Assembly: GCA_019096155.1 (NCBI GenBank)
Contig: JAHCVI010000001.1
Span: 11,532,001 to 11,596,000, forward strand
Direction: 5' to 3'
DNA: 64,000 nt
Source: Staphylotrichum longicolle
Lineage: Eukaryota > Ascomycota > Sordariomycetes > Sordariales > Chaetomiaceae
The notes beneath the pieces were generated by a model. The model saw only the letters and a list, made by a program, of their open reading frames with translations. It searched no databases and had not been told where the DNA came from. Position 1 is the stretch's first letter. Each line of letters opens with the position of its first letter. Both the position numbers and the translations under genes were made by a program. This document shows positions 1-10,158 of this stretch, piece by piece.

Positions 1-1815
1 GTAGCGTTCTTCTCAAGAAAGCTCGTAGGACTACAGCTCAACTACCCGATACACGACAAAGAGTTATTGGCAATTATCGAAGCCTTTCGCGAGTAGAAAC
101 CCTACCTTAGCGGTACAATACACCAAGTACAGGTATATACAGATCACAAGAACCTCCGGTACTTCACCAGCACTAAAGAACTCAACCAACGCTAGACACG
201 ATAGGCGGAATTCCTCGCAGAATTTAACTTCGTCATTATCTACAAGAAAGGATCCGAGAACGCAAGAGCGAATGCCTTAAATAGGAGACCGGATCACTTC
301 GGCAATACAATAGAAGCATCACCACCCTTATTCCGAGAACAACCTGATAGGACAATACACCACCCCCTATAGCAACCAGTCTACTACGCCTACACCGACC
401 TAGACCGCGGCAGGTCGTAGACCATAAAACTACGCGATAGCGTACAGTATAGGAACTATTAGAAGGAATGCTACGCGATCTTTAGGGAAGAGAGAATTAC
501 TAAACCATCGATCGACAACGTAGATAATCAAAGGCAATTGATCAAGGAAATCTACAAGTCGAGGCTCGGAGGACATATAGGAATCACCAAAACTGTTGCA
601 AAGATCAAACAGCAAGGGTACAATTTCCCAGGACTTAGGAAGAAGGTTGAGGAGGTCCTCAAGGAATATAACGTTTACAACCGAGCCAAGACGGCACGGT
701 ACAAACCTTATAGACTCCTATAACCATTGCCAGTTGTAGAACGACTATAAAGCTCGGTGACGATAGACTTCATCACTAAGCTACTACTCTCCAAAGATAC
801 AACAACGGGAACGGAGTTCGACAGCATCCTTGTCTTGGTAGATCGACTCACCAAGTAGAGCTACTTTATCCTATACAAGGAAACATAGTCAGCGGAGCAG
901 CTCATAGACGTGATCTATCGGCACATAGCCTCAGTTCACAGTTGGCCGAAGGAATAGATCACAGACAGAGATACCAAGTTCGCATCCAGGTTTTGGCAAG
1001 CGTTAATAACGTACCTAGGCACGAAGAGTAAGCTCTCAACGGCTTACCATCCATAGACGGACGGATAGACGGAACGACTCAATCAGATCGTAGAATAATA
1101 CCTTCGGTCGTTCATCAATTTCTAGCAGGATAACTAGGTTATATTGCTACTAGTCGCGCAATTAGTATACAACACGGCACCTACCAAGTCTACGAAAGTC
1201 ATACCGTTCTTTGCGAACTTTGGGTACGAAGCAGACCTACGCTAGGGACCCGAGGTTACAGTCCCTAGGGCAGCTATCAAGGCGGACCAAATATATACGC
1301 TCCACGCGATATTCAAGGAAGAACTAGAGTTTGTTAGACAAAGGATAAAGCACTACTACAATAAACATAGGCTCGAAGGTCCTTGCCTAGAGAGGGGAGA
1401 CAAAGTCTACCTCATTTTACGAAACCTTCGTATAAAGCGACTAAGTCGGAAACTCGATTTCAAAAAGATTAGACCATTCAAAATCGAAGAAGAAATTTCG
1501 ACATCTAACTACCGACTATTATTACCAGCAACAATGTACATCAGGACGTATATTTTTCACATTTCACTTTTGGAACCAGCACCGAAGAACGTACGACTCG
1601 CCATAGATGTAGAAATCGAGGATAAAGAGGAGGAATAGGACGTCGAAGAGATCCTGGATTCACGGGTTACAAAGGGATAGTTGCAATACTTGGTAAAATG
1701 GTTGGATTTCGGGCCAGAAGACAACTCATAGCAACTAGCTACAAACCTCCACTATCTAGAGAAGCTTGAGGAGTTCCACCGGAGGAACCCGGATCGGCCA
1801 AAGGCTCAGGCGCCG
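1..1815 (+). pseudogene. Retrotransposon pol remnant: RNase H, integrase, chromodomain
   Basis: Read in frame 1. Positions 1-300 match the RNase H domain of gypsy polymerases (LNYPIHDKELLAIIEAF, then VYTDHKNLRYF). Positions about 520-720 are the integrase zinc-binding region; its GGHIGITK part is present, but both zinc cysteines of the CxxC half read Tyr, as TGC-to-TAC changes would give. About 750-1110 is the DDE core, with the TDRDTKF block and the region around the catalytic Glu (TERLNQIV), interrupted by TAG codons. About 1620-1815 is a chromodomain (DVEEILDSR, LVKWLDF). There are roughly twenty in-frame stops and few length changes, so decay was by substitution. The chromodomain would have targeted integration to heterochromatin. 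Confidence 0.9.
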
Positions 1816-2470
1816 AAAGCCAGGAAGGGTCTAGCAGACTTAGGGACTCCCAATCGATTACTCCGAAGGCGCCTAACGCTTGCGCCTGCCTAACCAGTCC
1901 CTGCTCGACGGGCATAGGGCCCTCCAATAGGGGAGAGTCAGGCTCTTCCGACTCCTCCAGACCCTACATCCCACGACGAAACACCTCAGCACCATAGTCA
2001 TGCAACTTCTACTACTAACTACGCAAACGGGATAAACGACTAAGCGTTTCAGACAACAACTCTTTAGTTTTAGCGATCTCGGCTACCACCTTCTCCTAGG
2101 CAGACAAATTCGCGAGCACTACAACGTCAGCACCAAGGACACGAAGGACGAACTATAGGAGCTCACAGGTATCGGCCACATTCGAGCCACTACACTTCTT
2201 ACCTATACGAGTATAGTATTGGCACTTGCCCTCCAACATCACGCAATGCCTTCGGGGCCTCGCGTTCCAACAACGTTCGTAAAGCATAGAGGACTCGTTA
2301 CCATAACGCTCGATCTTGGTAGCAAGGACGGAACGTTCGCGTACGAGATCACGGGCAAGACGAGACTTGCTCGCTCGGTCAGCTATAGCGATGCGACATA
2401 ACGGAAAAAGGGAAGGAAAGAGGAAGGACTCACTAGGAACACCGGCGGGTATTGGCGCTACTTGAAACAA
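1739..2470 (-). pseudogene. Antisense ORF remnant between chromodomain and 3' LTR, cysteine-motif protein
   Basis: On the minus strand one frame stays readable from 2470 to 1739, broken only by TAG codons (around 2152, 2090, 2007-2015 and 1965), the same RIP-type stops as in pol. The N-terminal half has a Cys-rich stretch (RCWNARPRRHCVMLEGKC followed by KKCSG and DTC) that may bind metal. The middle (EKVVAEIAKTKELLSETL) looks helical and coiled-coil-like, and the C-terminal part is acidic and Pro-rich. Position and orientation differ from gag and pol. It resembles no protein I can name. Because the breaks are confined to CAG/TGG-type codons, I infer that this strand once encoded a protein. 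Confidence 0.55.
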
Positions 2471-2513
2471 TGAGCTGGTCTTTCGGGACGAAAGACGTCG
2501 AGGAGGGGCATCG

Positions 2514-2955
2514 TGTCACGAACCAACTATAAAAGGCGGCCTAGTGGGGCATGCGAGGCGCAGCGGGTACCAATAGGCAGCAACGAGGCTGCGGCGCCAA
2601 GAGACGGGTAGCTCAGGGGAGCTGGCTACCCTAGGCGATCATGATAGACAAAGGTAGCCGCCTACCTAGAGCGATTAGAGGATAGCTCGGGGTAGCTAGC
2701 GAGCACGGGCGAGCCAGGGCAAAGGGGACTCAGGACAAAGAAGTCATCATATATATATACTAGCCAGTTAGTCACTCGTTGAGGGAGCTTGGAGCTTCCG
2801 CAGTAAGCAATTCACAGTTTAGACTTCACCAGTTCATTGAGACCAGATCTGTACATCTTGTTGTAGACCTTTTGGCTCTACCGAATCTCTGTGCTTGACC
2901 AAGACATACCTCCGGGACCCTTTCAGAAGTGGGTCAGGACGAACGATTCGTCACA
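2514..2955 (+). repeat. 3' long terminal repeat of the gypsy element
   Basis: The 442-base LTR opens TGTCACGAAC and closes GATTCGTCACA, so its ends form a nearly perfect inverted repeat with one mismatch in the first nine bases. A TATAAAAGG box begins at 2528 and a second AT run lies at 2748-2759; these could serve the internal promoter. The right border is sharp: base 2956 begins transposase-derived sequence in the opposite orientation. The 5-base target duplication, if present, would be TGAGC (2956-2960); its partner lies outside the window. Confidence 0.85.
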
Positions 2956-3279
2956 TGAGCCTAGAGCTTGCCGATAGGGGGCGCGTCGCGTTCGCAGAGT
3001 AGATGGTTGGCCATATCTTCTACACCACGTAGTCTTGGTAGAAAAGATCGCGCATCTAGCTCAAGGATATATTGAATAATAGCCTTCTCTTCGGAATCAG
3101 TGAGGCGGGCGCGAGTTAGGTGTAGCATCGCGTCGTGCAGGCTTGCCAGAGCGTCGTCGGGTTAAAGTCATCCGGTTGACGTTGTAGATCTTAGCTGCAG
3201 CTAGAACGCTTAGACTTTTGTCGTTTTGGAGAGCCTGGAGGGCCAAGATTACCCTGCTTTCTTCCGAAGTAGAGGGCAT
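2956..3279 (-). pseudogene. Fot1/pogo-like DNA transposase, N-terminal fragment
   Basis: Starting at the ATG at 3279 on the minus strand, the product has the pipsqueak-type helix-turn-helix region of fungal Fot1/pogo transposases (KSLSVLAAAKIYNVNRMTL, then an Arg-rich stretch and RRDATPNSR). A one-base length change near 3105-3110 shifts the frame; the next frame continues with LTDSEEKAIIQYILELDARS and MANHLL, typical of the second, CENP-B-like DNA-binding part. It then meets a TAG (around 2967) and stops at the LTR junction at 2956. The DDE catalytic part is absent here and presumably lies beyond the 5' end of the inserted retrotransposon. Confidence 0.85.
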
Positions 3280-3334
3280 CTTAGATGGTAAAGAAAACTG
3301 GTGTTGACTGGAGAGGTGGCGCGTCGCGTGGGAA

Positions 3335-3368
3335 ATTGCACACTCGCTTATATTGCACACTCGCTTAT
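3335..3368. repeat. Two tandem 17-base copies at the outer edge of the Fot1-like element
   Basis: A 17-base unit (ATTGCACACTCGCTTAT) occurs at 3335-3351 and again, identical, at 3352-3368. It lies 56-89 bases upstream of the transposase ATG, where the terminal inverted repeat of a Fot1-like element should sit, and ends in TA-rich sequence. It is probably a duplicated piece of the terminal repeat, a transposase-binding site. The opposite terminus is not in the window. Confidence 0.6.
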
Positions 3369-3597
3369 AATGTACGTTACTTGTTCCATTCCAATCGTGA
3401 TGCCAAGAGTAAAAGCAACACCAACTGTCAGGGAGATGCGATGAGCACCAATGGTATTACAAAGTTTCAACAATGCAGATAATTCCTGTGAGTGGGATTC
3501 GAGCTGTCGCTTTTGGATGCGGGATGCGCGATCACACTGGGCGAACGATTGCCTTGGAAGCTCAACGCAGGACTCTTTCCTTGCGTCTCCGTCTTGA

Positions 3598-5176
3598 TTA
3601 CTGCAGTGTCACTTTACAACAATGACCCTTCGGTGCAATGAGGAACCGGTTATCCTCTTTCATCATCTCGTCCGTCATCGAATCGCTGATTCGTGCCCCG
3701 CGACATGTCCTGAAGAACAGCGCCACCGCGAGCCGCATCTCGAGATAGGCCAGATGGACCCCGAGACAGACCCTGCTCCCCGCGCCAAACGGGTGGAAAG
3801 CAGTCTTTTGTGTCGGACTCAGCGACGAAGGATTGATGAACCGGCGTCCGTCGAATCTGGGCAAAGGTCAGCACGGAGAGACAAGAAGAAAACTGGGGAA
3901 GACGTACTCCAAAGGATTGCGGAAGATCGCTGGGTCTCGATGAATGGAATATGCTTGCGTGCTGACCACCGTGCCACCAGGCAGAAAGTAGCCCAACATG
4001 TCGACGCCGTTTGGGGGCACAGTCCGCGGAAGGGCACCTGGAGCAGCACCATAGAGCCGGAGAGTCTCCTCAATGACGCTGTTGAGAAGGGGTGCCCGGC
4101 TCAGCTCGTCAAAAGTCAACTCGTCACTTAGACCGGCCACTTCCTCTTCAAGATCCCTGCGCAGCTGGGGTTTCTTTAGTACAGCCCAGACGAGATACGT
4201 CAAGGTCACAGCGGTCGTGTCCGAGCCGGCGACGATCAGGTTACCAGCCTCATCTGCGACATCGGTTTCCGTGAGCGTCACCCTGTCCTGCTTCTCTGAC
4301 ATGGCCAGCATCTGCCCAAACAGGTTCTGCGTGTTGCCGCTCGCATTGCGCATGTTCTGGACTGCTCGGCCACCATGCTCCACGACGACCTCGTCGGCCC
4401 TGACCACGTTTTGGACCTTCTTGATGGGCAATAACCGCGCAAGTGCATAAACAAGGGGCAACTCGGCTCGCAGGACGGACATGAGCAGCGCCGACTGGAC
4501 TGAGTCGATGTATGGTGTTTGCTGCGTGCCATGTTAGATTCGGCACTCGAGACCTCATTTCCTTCCATACCTTTCCCTGCTCCAGCATTTCAAAAGATTC
4601 GCCAAAACACAGGTGCGTAATCAGGTCGGTTGCCATCAACGTCCACCACCGGAGCACGTCGGCCTCCCCCCGCGATGCGTCCTGCCAGATCTTGGCCACT
4701 GCGAGTTCGACGCGCGAGCGGATCTCCGCTGTCCAGTTCTTCTGCAGCGCTGAATTGCTGAAGGGCTGAGCAAACAGTCTCCGGCGAGCAGCGTGCGCGT
4801 GAGGATCTCGCATGACGAAGAGCCCAGGGCTCCGGTTCGGAGTGATCGTGTCGTACCATGGCGACTTATGGAACCCAGAGCCGATCTTGTGAATTCGGGA
4901 GAAAGCCTCGACGTCTGCGATCGCCACTTCCTCGGGGGAGAGGCGTACGATAGGGCCATATTTGCGGTGAAGCTCGTGGACGTAGAAAACGCGTCTGCCC
5001 CGGGTGATCTCGTACTTGAGGACGAGATGAGTGAAGCGGGAGTACCAGGGGCCGGGCAGCGTGGCAAGAGGAGATCGGAGGGCCCTGAGGAGGGTTGAAA
5101 ACAACAAGGCCGCCACGGCAAAGCCGCAGGCGAGGGCCACGCTCACGAACATCTTGGCGATGGAGAGGCGATGCAC
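3598..5176 (-). CDS. Cytochrome P450 monooxygenase
   Basis: A complete fungal class II P450 of 492 residues. Exons are 5176-4571, 4521-3908 and 3856-3598; the introns (49 and 51 bases) begin GTATGG and GTACGT and end CAG, and join in phase. The N-terminus carries one membrane anchor (about residues 8-30) followed by the LPGPW hinge. Conserved parts: the I-helix oxygen-binding motif AGSDTTA, the ExxR pair in EETLR, the FDGRRF segment formed across the second intron, and the heme loop FGAGSRVCLG whose Cys ligates the heme. It should sit in the ER membrane and use a P450 reductase. The C-terminal style recalls fungal secondary-metabolism P450s, but the substrate cannot be inferred and no biosynthetic enzyme adjoins it. 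Confidence 0.93.
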
Positions 5177-5615
5177 TGCGTTTGAATTATCTCATCTTGA
5201 CAGTTGCCTGCGGGCTACTTAAGACAATCATTGTGCGGATGGCTGCCCCCAAAAGATCCGGGCTTCCGATTGTCTGATCGGGAAGGTGGAGGAGCCACCC
5301 GTCGCTGGGAGGTCAAACCTCAGCTGCGTTCGTCAAGAAACCTGGGGTAGAAATGTCTGGGGAGCATCGTGTACTTCGTGGGCGGGTGTGAGTGGAGACC
5401 TCGGGGCCCTGGATTCCCCAGATGCGGGGACGCTCGGCCAACCCCATAGCCACGAATCGGGGGAGATCCAGAGCCGGGCCAAACTCGGGCTCGGCATCTG
5501 GCCATTTGACACCAACCACCAACACGCCCTGAAAAGAAACAGTGCCGGCAGGGGAAAGCATCCCACGCATGTATTCACGCAGGCGAGATTCAACCTGAAC
5601 GCCCACCGTCTCCAG
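5177..5615. other. Gap between P450 start and hydroxyacid dehydrogenase end
   Basis: This holds the P450 promoter side and the 3' flank of the dehydrogenase. Several frames are open at 5286-5624 on both strands because the stretch is GC-rich. The minus frame at 5606-5313 has a somewhat protein-like composition but matches nothing I recognise, and it lacks a clear intron or partner. I do not call a gene. Confidence 0.5.
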
Positions 5616-6765
5616 CTAGATTAGCCTCTGGGTCAACTCCTCCCCCCTCTCCCACCGCTGCAGGTTGTCCACCTGCTGGTCATACCACGCATCCAGCGTC
5701 GCCTCCTCAACATATCCCATATGGGGCGTTAGCAGCACGCGACTCCTCCCCTCCTCTCCCACTTTCGTCGTCCGCCACCGGCTATCCAGGGGAAGCGGCT
5801 CAAACTCAAAAACATCCAGCGCGGCGGCCCGAATCGCCCCCTTCTCCAACACCTCCAGCAGATCCTGCTCCACCACCAACGGACCCCGCGACGTATTCAC
5901 AAAAATCGCCCCCTTCTTCATCCACCCCAGCTCCGTCTTGCCCACCGCGCCCCGCGACCGATCCGACAGCACCAGATGCAGACTCACCACGTCCGCGGTG
6001 CGGTACAGCTCCTCCTTGCCCACGACCTTGAACGTCTTCTCCCCGCGCTCGTCCTCGACCGGCAGGCCCGCCTCCCTCGCCTTGTCGTCCGCCCGCTCCT
6101 GCGTCAGGTTCTCGCTCCACGCGACCACCTGCATCCCGAACCCGACCACCATCACCCGCGCCACCGCCATCCCCAGCCTGCCCAGCCCGACCGTCCCAAA
6201 CACCTTGCCCCGGAGGCTCACCGCGGGCACGGTCTGCCACCCGCCGGACTTGATGGACAGGTCGTCCTGTGCGATGTTGCGCGCCGCGGCGAGGATCATG
6301 GCGACGCAGTGCTCGGTGGTGCTGACGGAGCCGACGGACCCCGCGTGGGCGCGGTCGACGGCGCCGGCGACGGGGATGGACCGCGATTGGAAGGCGGGCA
6401 GGTCGAGGGCGAGGTTGCGGTTGCCGGTCGTGAGGAGGAGGCGCAGGTTGGGCAGGCGGGCGAGGAGGGGCGCGGGGAAGGGGGTGCGCTCACGCATGGT
6501 GGCTGTTTACCATTTTGAGCGGGTGTTGAGTTTGGGGTGTTGATGGAGGGGGTAGGGGGAATAAGGACGTACAGATCACGGTGAAGGGCTCGAGACGGGC
6601 GACGAGCTCGTCCTTGACATGCTGCGGGGTGTCGGGGTGGCTGTATGAGCGCAGGGTGTCTTTGAAAAAGGAGACATCGTACTTGGCCGGGTCGAGGGCC
6701 TTGAACTTGGGCTCCGAGATGCCCTGGTAGTCGTCGAGGACGGCGACCTTGATGGGGGCGGACAT
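5616..6765 (-). CDS. D-isomer-specific 2-hydroxyacid dehydrogenase
   Basis: An NAD(P)-dependent D-2-hydroxyacid dehydrogenase of the phosphoglycerate dehydrogenase type, 359 residues from the ATG at 6765. Exons are 6765-6573 and 6502-5616; the 70-base intron starts GTACGT and ends CAG. The Rossmann loop is GTVGLGRLG. The conserved NTSRGPLV segment follows strand E, and the catalytic His lies in TPHMGYVEE. The N-terminal catalytic-domain half begins VAVLDDYQG. An in-frame ATG at 6867 would add 34 residues rich in Ser, Leu and Arg with almost no acidic residues, resembling a mitochondrial targeting peptide. Dual initiation is therefore possible; I chose the start matching the family's usual N-terminus. 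The substrate is unknown. Confidence 0.92.
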
Positions 6766-6867
6766 GGCGGCGTTTCGGTGCTGTCGCGCTGCCGTCGTGA
6801 TGTTTTGGAGCCGTAAGAGCCTGGATTGTGAGGTAAGTGCAAAAGTGAGTTTCTGCACACTTAGCAT

Positions 6868-8530
6868 TTTGAGGTAAGCTCTTCACGTCGTTTGCCCTCG
6901 GCAACGTTCGTGATGCCGTCATCGGCGGCCCCACTCGTGCAACCCTACCCCGCAGAATCCCCATTGTTTTCAGGGGTTTCCGCCCTGTCGGTACTTGGGG
7001 CGGGTACAAAACAATTGGAGATCACCCGATCCCATCGTTGTTGGGGTCAGCCTCGAGCGGGTGGGCCCATCAAGCCCCCGTTCTGATATTACACAGTAGA
7101 CGTCCTTGAGATGTTTCACTAGCCAACTACTCCGTACATGGGCTCGATGGGTAGCGAGAGGTCTAGATAAGTGGAGATACGGCTTCGTCTCCTAAAATGT
7201 AGGTCCTTCTCTGCTCACTCCCACAGTGGCACCAAACTTTGCCAAACACGACTTCGACATGGACAGGACATGTCAACCTCAGACATGTTCCGGCTGTTTT
7301 CAGTTTGTGGCGTTAGAACCCTTGTTCAAATTTTCCTCAAAATTTGAACAGGGGGTTGGCTCGCACCTCGTTGCTTCCCTCTCACCTCGTTATCTTATTT
7401 CAAACACGCCCGTGGCGCTGGGGTATGAGGATTCGACCAACCCAGGACGGTTGCCCCGTTCATTCCTCATTTTCCGGTCCCTAGACTGCAATTCGTAGTC
7501 TTTGCCCGTTTCTCCTTATTTTCTCGTTTTTCCCGTCTTTTCCCACTTCCTTTGCATGTGCGCCGGCGGACTCGCGGACGCGCCACCATTCCTCAAAAAA
7601 CCGAGCAACACGTCCTCTTCCTCTACCACAGTTCTCCTGAGAGCAAATCTCACGCTTCCCGGCTAGCACTCAGGTTTCATGAGCTTCGTGGAAGACTGCG
7701 CTGCTGAGCATGTTTCAGAAGACGCACAAGCATGCAAAAGCAAGCTAGGAGGTGGGCCATTTTCCTCATGCTGATGCCCTACACTCCACGTTCCATCATC
7801 GATATTGATCAATTTTGAAATGTCTACTGTGTATATCTTGTTCTCGTTGAGTGGAGCCCTCCCGCCCACCTCGAGCCTTGCTTTGTCAGTGGCAGAAGGG
7901 CCAGGAAGGTACCTCCAAGAGGGCTCGAGAATGAAAACCGAGTGAGTAGGGAGTTGAAGGGTTAAACAAAACTCTGCCAACATCGTTGTTGTTGGGAGAC
8001 TGTCAGAGTCTCAGCAATGCTAGTTCTTCTAGAAGCCCCTCATTCTAAATGCATCACTCCTGGCTGGGTGGTGATGTTGCCTACCTGATGCAAGCACCTG
8101 CACGACGTGATGTGATTGTGCATTACTCTATCAGCCCCGGACTTCTAGAATATCAGTTTCAACCGGTAAGAGCTATACTTAACACTGAGACTGCCCGAAA
8201 CTTGCCAGGGCTTGACACAGAAGTCTGTTTACATGTCTCGTTGGTGAAGTCCGCAACTTGAATGTTCTTGTGCCAGCCCTCGGGTGCTCAAGTTTTCGTC
8301 TCTGTGAGTTTGTCCTCCAGCCTCGTGGCGACAGCTGCATCGGCGTGTGCAGCAAGATGCGATGAGCGCAGAACATATTCACTGTTACAGACTCTTCACT
8401 TCAGATTGCACGGAAGGGTGGGTTGGGAGCCCAAGGCTGCCCATAAATTCGTCGCTTTCCCCAGCTCTATTCCTTTCCTCCACACCAGTCTTCACAGCTC
8501 AATAACACTCGAGCCTTTAACCTTTAAACC
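6868..8530. other. Long intergenic stretch
   Basis: About 1.7 kb between the divergent dehydrogenase and the gene at 8531. No frame shows a known domain. A 106-residue minus frame at 7983-7663 is unsupported. The only clear structure is the inverted repeat at 7319-7354. The last 100 bases before 8531 are pyrimidine-rich with short CT tracts, typical of a fungal core promoter. Confidence 0.5.
7319..7354. repeat. Inverted repeat, near-perfect hairpin
   Basis: The arms TGTTCAAATTTT (7323-7334) and AAAATTTGAACA (7339-7350) pair perfectly around a 4-base loop (CCTC). Flanking CCCT and GGGG extend the stem to 16 pairs with one T-G wobble. It lies in non-coding DNA more than 500 bases from the nearest gene and is not followed by a T-run. 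It could be a small foldback remnant or a cruciform-type binding site. Confidence 0.75.
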
Positions 8531-9778
8531 ATGGCAACCTCCGCTGTTGAAGACCCGACTTCGCTTGCCGTCCGCCCGGTCGTAGCCGGCGCTCCCTCTC
8601 TAGCCGGTCAGTTCAGCCCTTGGCGTGTCGTTGTGGTCGCTACCGACGTCCAGCTGCCTGTTGTTCTGTTGTTTTTATTACGGCCCGCTGACTTTGCTTC
8701 TAGACATTAACAAAACTCTTCCCGGTCCGAGTGGCTTGCGTGATCGCGGCACCCAGACCGACAATCTTCCCGCGCCATGCGCTCCCGTCGGCTGCCGCTG
8801 TGGCAGAAAACGTCCCTCCGCCGCCCATAGTAAGCCTTTCATTTTTGTCTTGCCATCATTCCAAGTTCCCCAAACATAGCCCCAAGACTCGCCCCTCCTC
8901 CTACACCAGGCTTGAATGTGTGGGCTACACTGCCTGTCCCGTGGCCACGGCACTGCCCTCTGCTCTTGAGACCCCTTAATCACGTTCTTCACCGGCATTT
9001 TCGGTTCTGGCCAGCCGCTAACAACCTGTCTTCAACCCCACAAGACACCTCATCGCCGCCCACCAAGAGGCACCGGTCAATCGGGCCACCGCGACCTGCC
9101 TGGCAGGACAGCTCCCCGCCGGTGAAGGGCGAGGACGACGTGGAGGACCAAAGCCTCCTCGCCAACATCCCCAACGCCCCGTGCGCGCCCGCAGACCTCG
9201 CCTCCCCACCCGACCAAAAGATGCAAAAGGTCATCTTCAAGTGGGGAGACCGGCGCGTGGTGAATTGGCGCCCCCATCCGCGTCCGCTCGGCCCCTCGCC
9301 TGAGCCCTCTCCCGCCCCCTTGCCGTCCGGCCCGCCCACGCCCGACCAGAAGATGCAAAAAGTCATCTTCAAATGGGGCGACAGGCGCGTGGTCAACTGG
9401 GTCCGCCCGGGCCCCGTTGCCACTACGGAGGAGGAGGGACCACCACCACTCCCGCCCCCGTCCCCGCGGCGCTCTCCGTCGCCGTCACCTTTTGTCCCTG
9501 CGTCGCCGCCGTCGTTTTTCCCTCCGTCCCCTCCGTCCCCTCCCTCGCCGCCTTCGTCTCCCTTTGTGCCTCCACCGCTGTGGGCTTCTGTCACGCCCCC
9601 CGCGCGGCCTGTCGCTCCCCCGCGTGACCTGCGCTGGGCCTGGGCAGAGGAGTTTGACGGAGATGTGAAGCCTGAGAAACGCAGGGAATGGGTTTGGAGA
9701 GAAAGTGAGGTCTTGGATGATGAGCGTCTTTGCGGGCCGGAGGTGCGGTGTTTTCAGGGGGTGTTTGCTTGGGATTAA
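8531..9778 (+). CDS. Proline-rich protein of unknown function with a duplicated 19-residue motif
   Basis: I do not recognise the family. Three exons, 8531-8606, 8704-8829 and 9045-9778, join in phase; donors are GTCAGT and GTAAGC, and the second intron has a GCTAACA branch site and a CAAG acceptor. The product has 311 residues. The N-terminal 70 residues include a small Cys pair (GCRCGRKRPS). The middle carries the motif DQKMQKVIFKWGDRRVVNW twice, at 9212-9268 and 9344-9400, separated by a Pro-rich spacer. A long Pro/Ser-rich low-complexity tract follows, then an acidic and aromatic C-terminus ending in VFAWD. There is no signal peptide or membrane segment. The all-synonymous divergence between motif copies supports real coding. 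Confidence 0.65.
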
Positions 9779-10158
9779 GTCCGGGGTTCATGCGGGGGTC
9801 AGGGTGATTTCAGGTTGGGTGGAAAAACTCAAACGGTTGGAATGAATGGGAGGTGTTATTATTGTGGAATAGACATTGATCTTATGAGTTAGACCTCGCA
9901 ATCCTTGAAAATGATCTTCCAGCCAACGGAGTTGTTCCAAGATATTTGACAGACTTGACGACTCTGCGCCACAACTCAAAGCCTCTTTAAAACACGTTAT
10001 ATTGATTACCTATGTTTGACGACATTATGTCCCTGTTGTCACTCCTCCAACCCGAAAGCCAACGCACAGCTTGTGGTACTGTATCGAACCTTCCCATTAA
10101 TATCACCTCGCACACCCGTTTCCACCGACCTTCGTCACAGAGTCCGTCCACATCACCC

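Larger units (their letters stand above)
1..2955 (+). mobile_element. Ty3/gypsy chromovirus LTR retrotransposon, 3' part, RIP-degraded
   Basis: The 3' portion of a Ty3/gypsy element enters from the left edge; its 5' LTR, gag and most of reverse transcriptase lie outside. In order it holds an RNase H tail, integrase, a C-terminal chromodomain (the mark of chromoviruses), a broken antisense ORF and the 3' LTR. A purine-rich stretch ending in GAGGAGGGGC lies just before the LTR and is the likely polypurine tract. The pol frame is open apart from about twenty in-frame stops, all TAG or TAA and none TGA, mostly where Trp or Gln is expected. That is the outcome of CpA-to-TpA change on either strand, the signature of RIP. 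The copy cannot make functional protein. Confidence 0.92.

Noticed and set aside
5313..5606. Minus-strand ORF downstream of the hydroxyacid dehydrogenase
   Set aside because: Three frames are open at once because of GC bias; no family resemblance or intron evidence.
7663..7983. 106-residue minus-strand ORF
   Set aside because: No domain, no splice partners, and composition typical of chance open frames.
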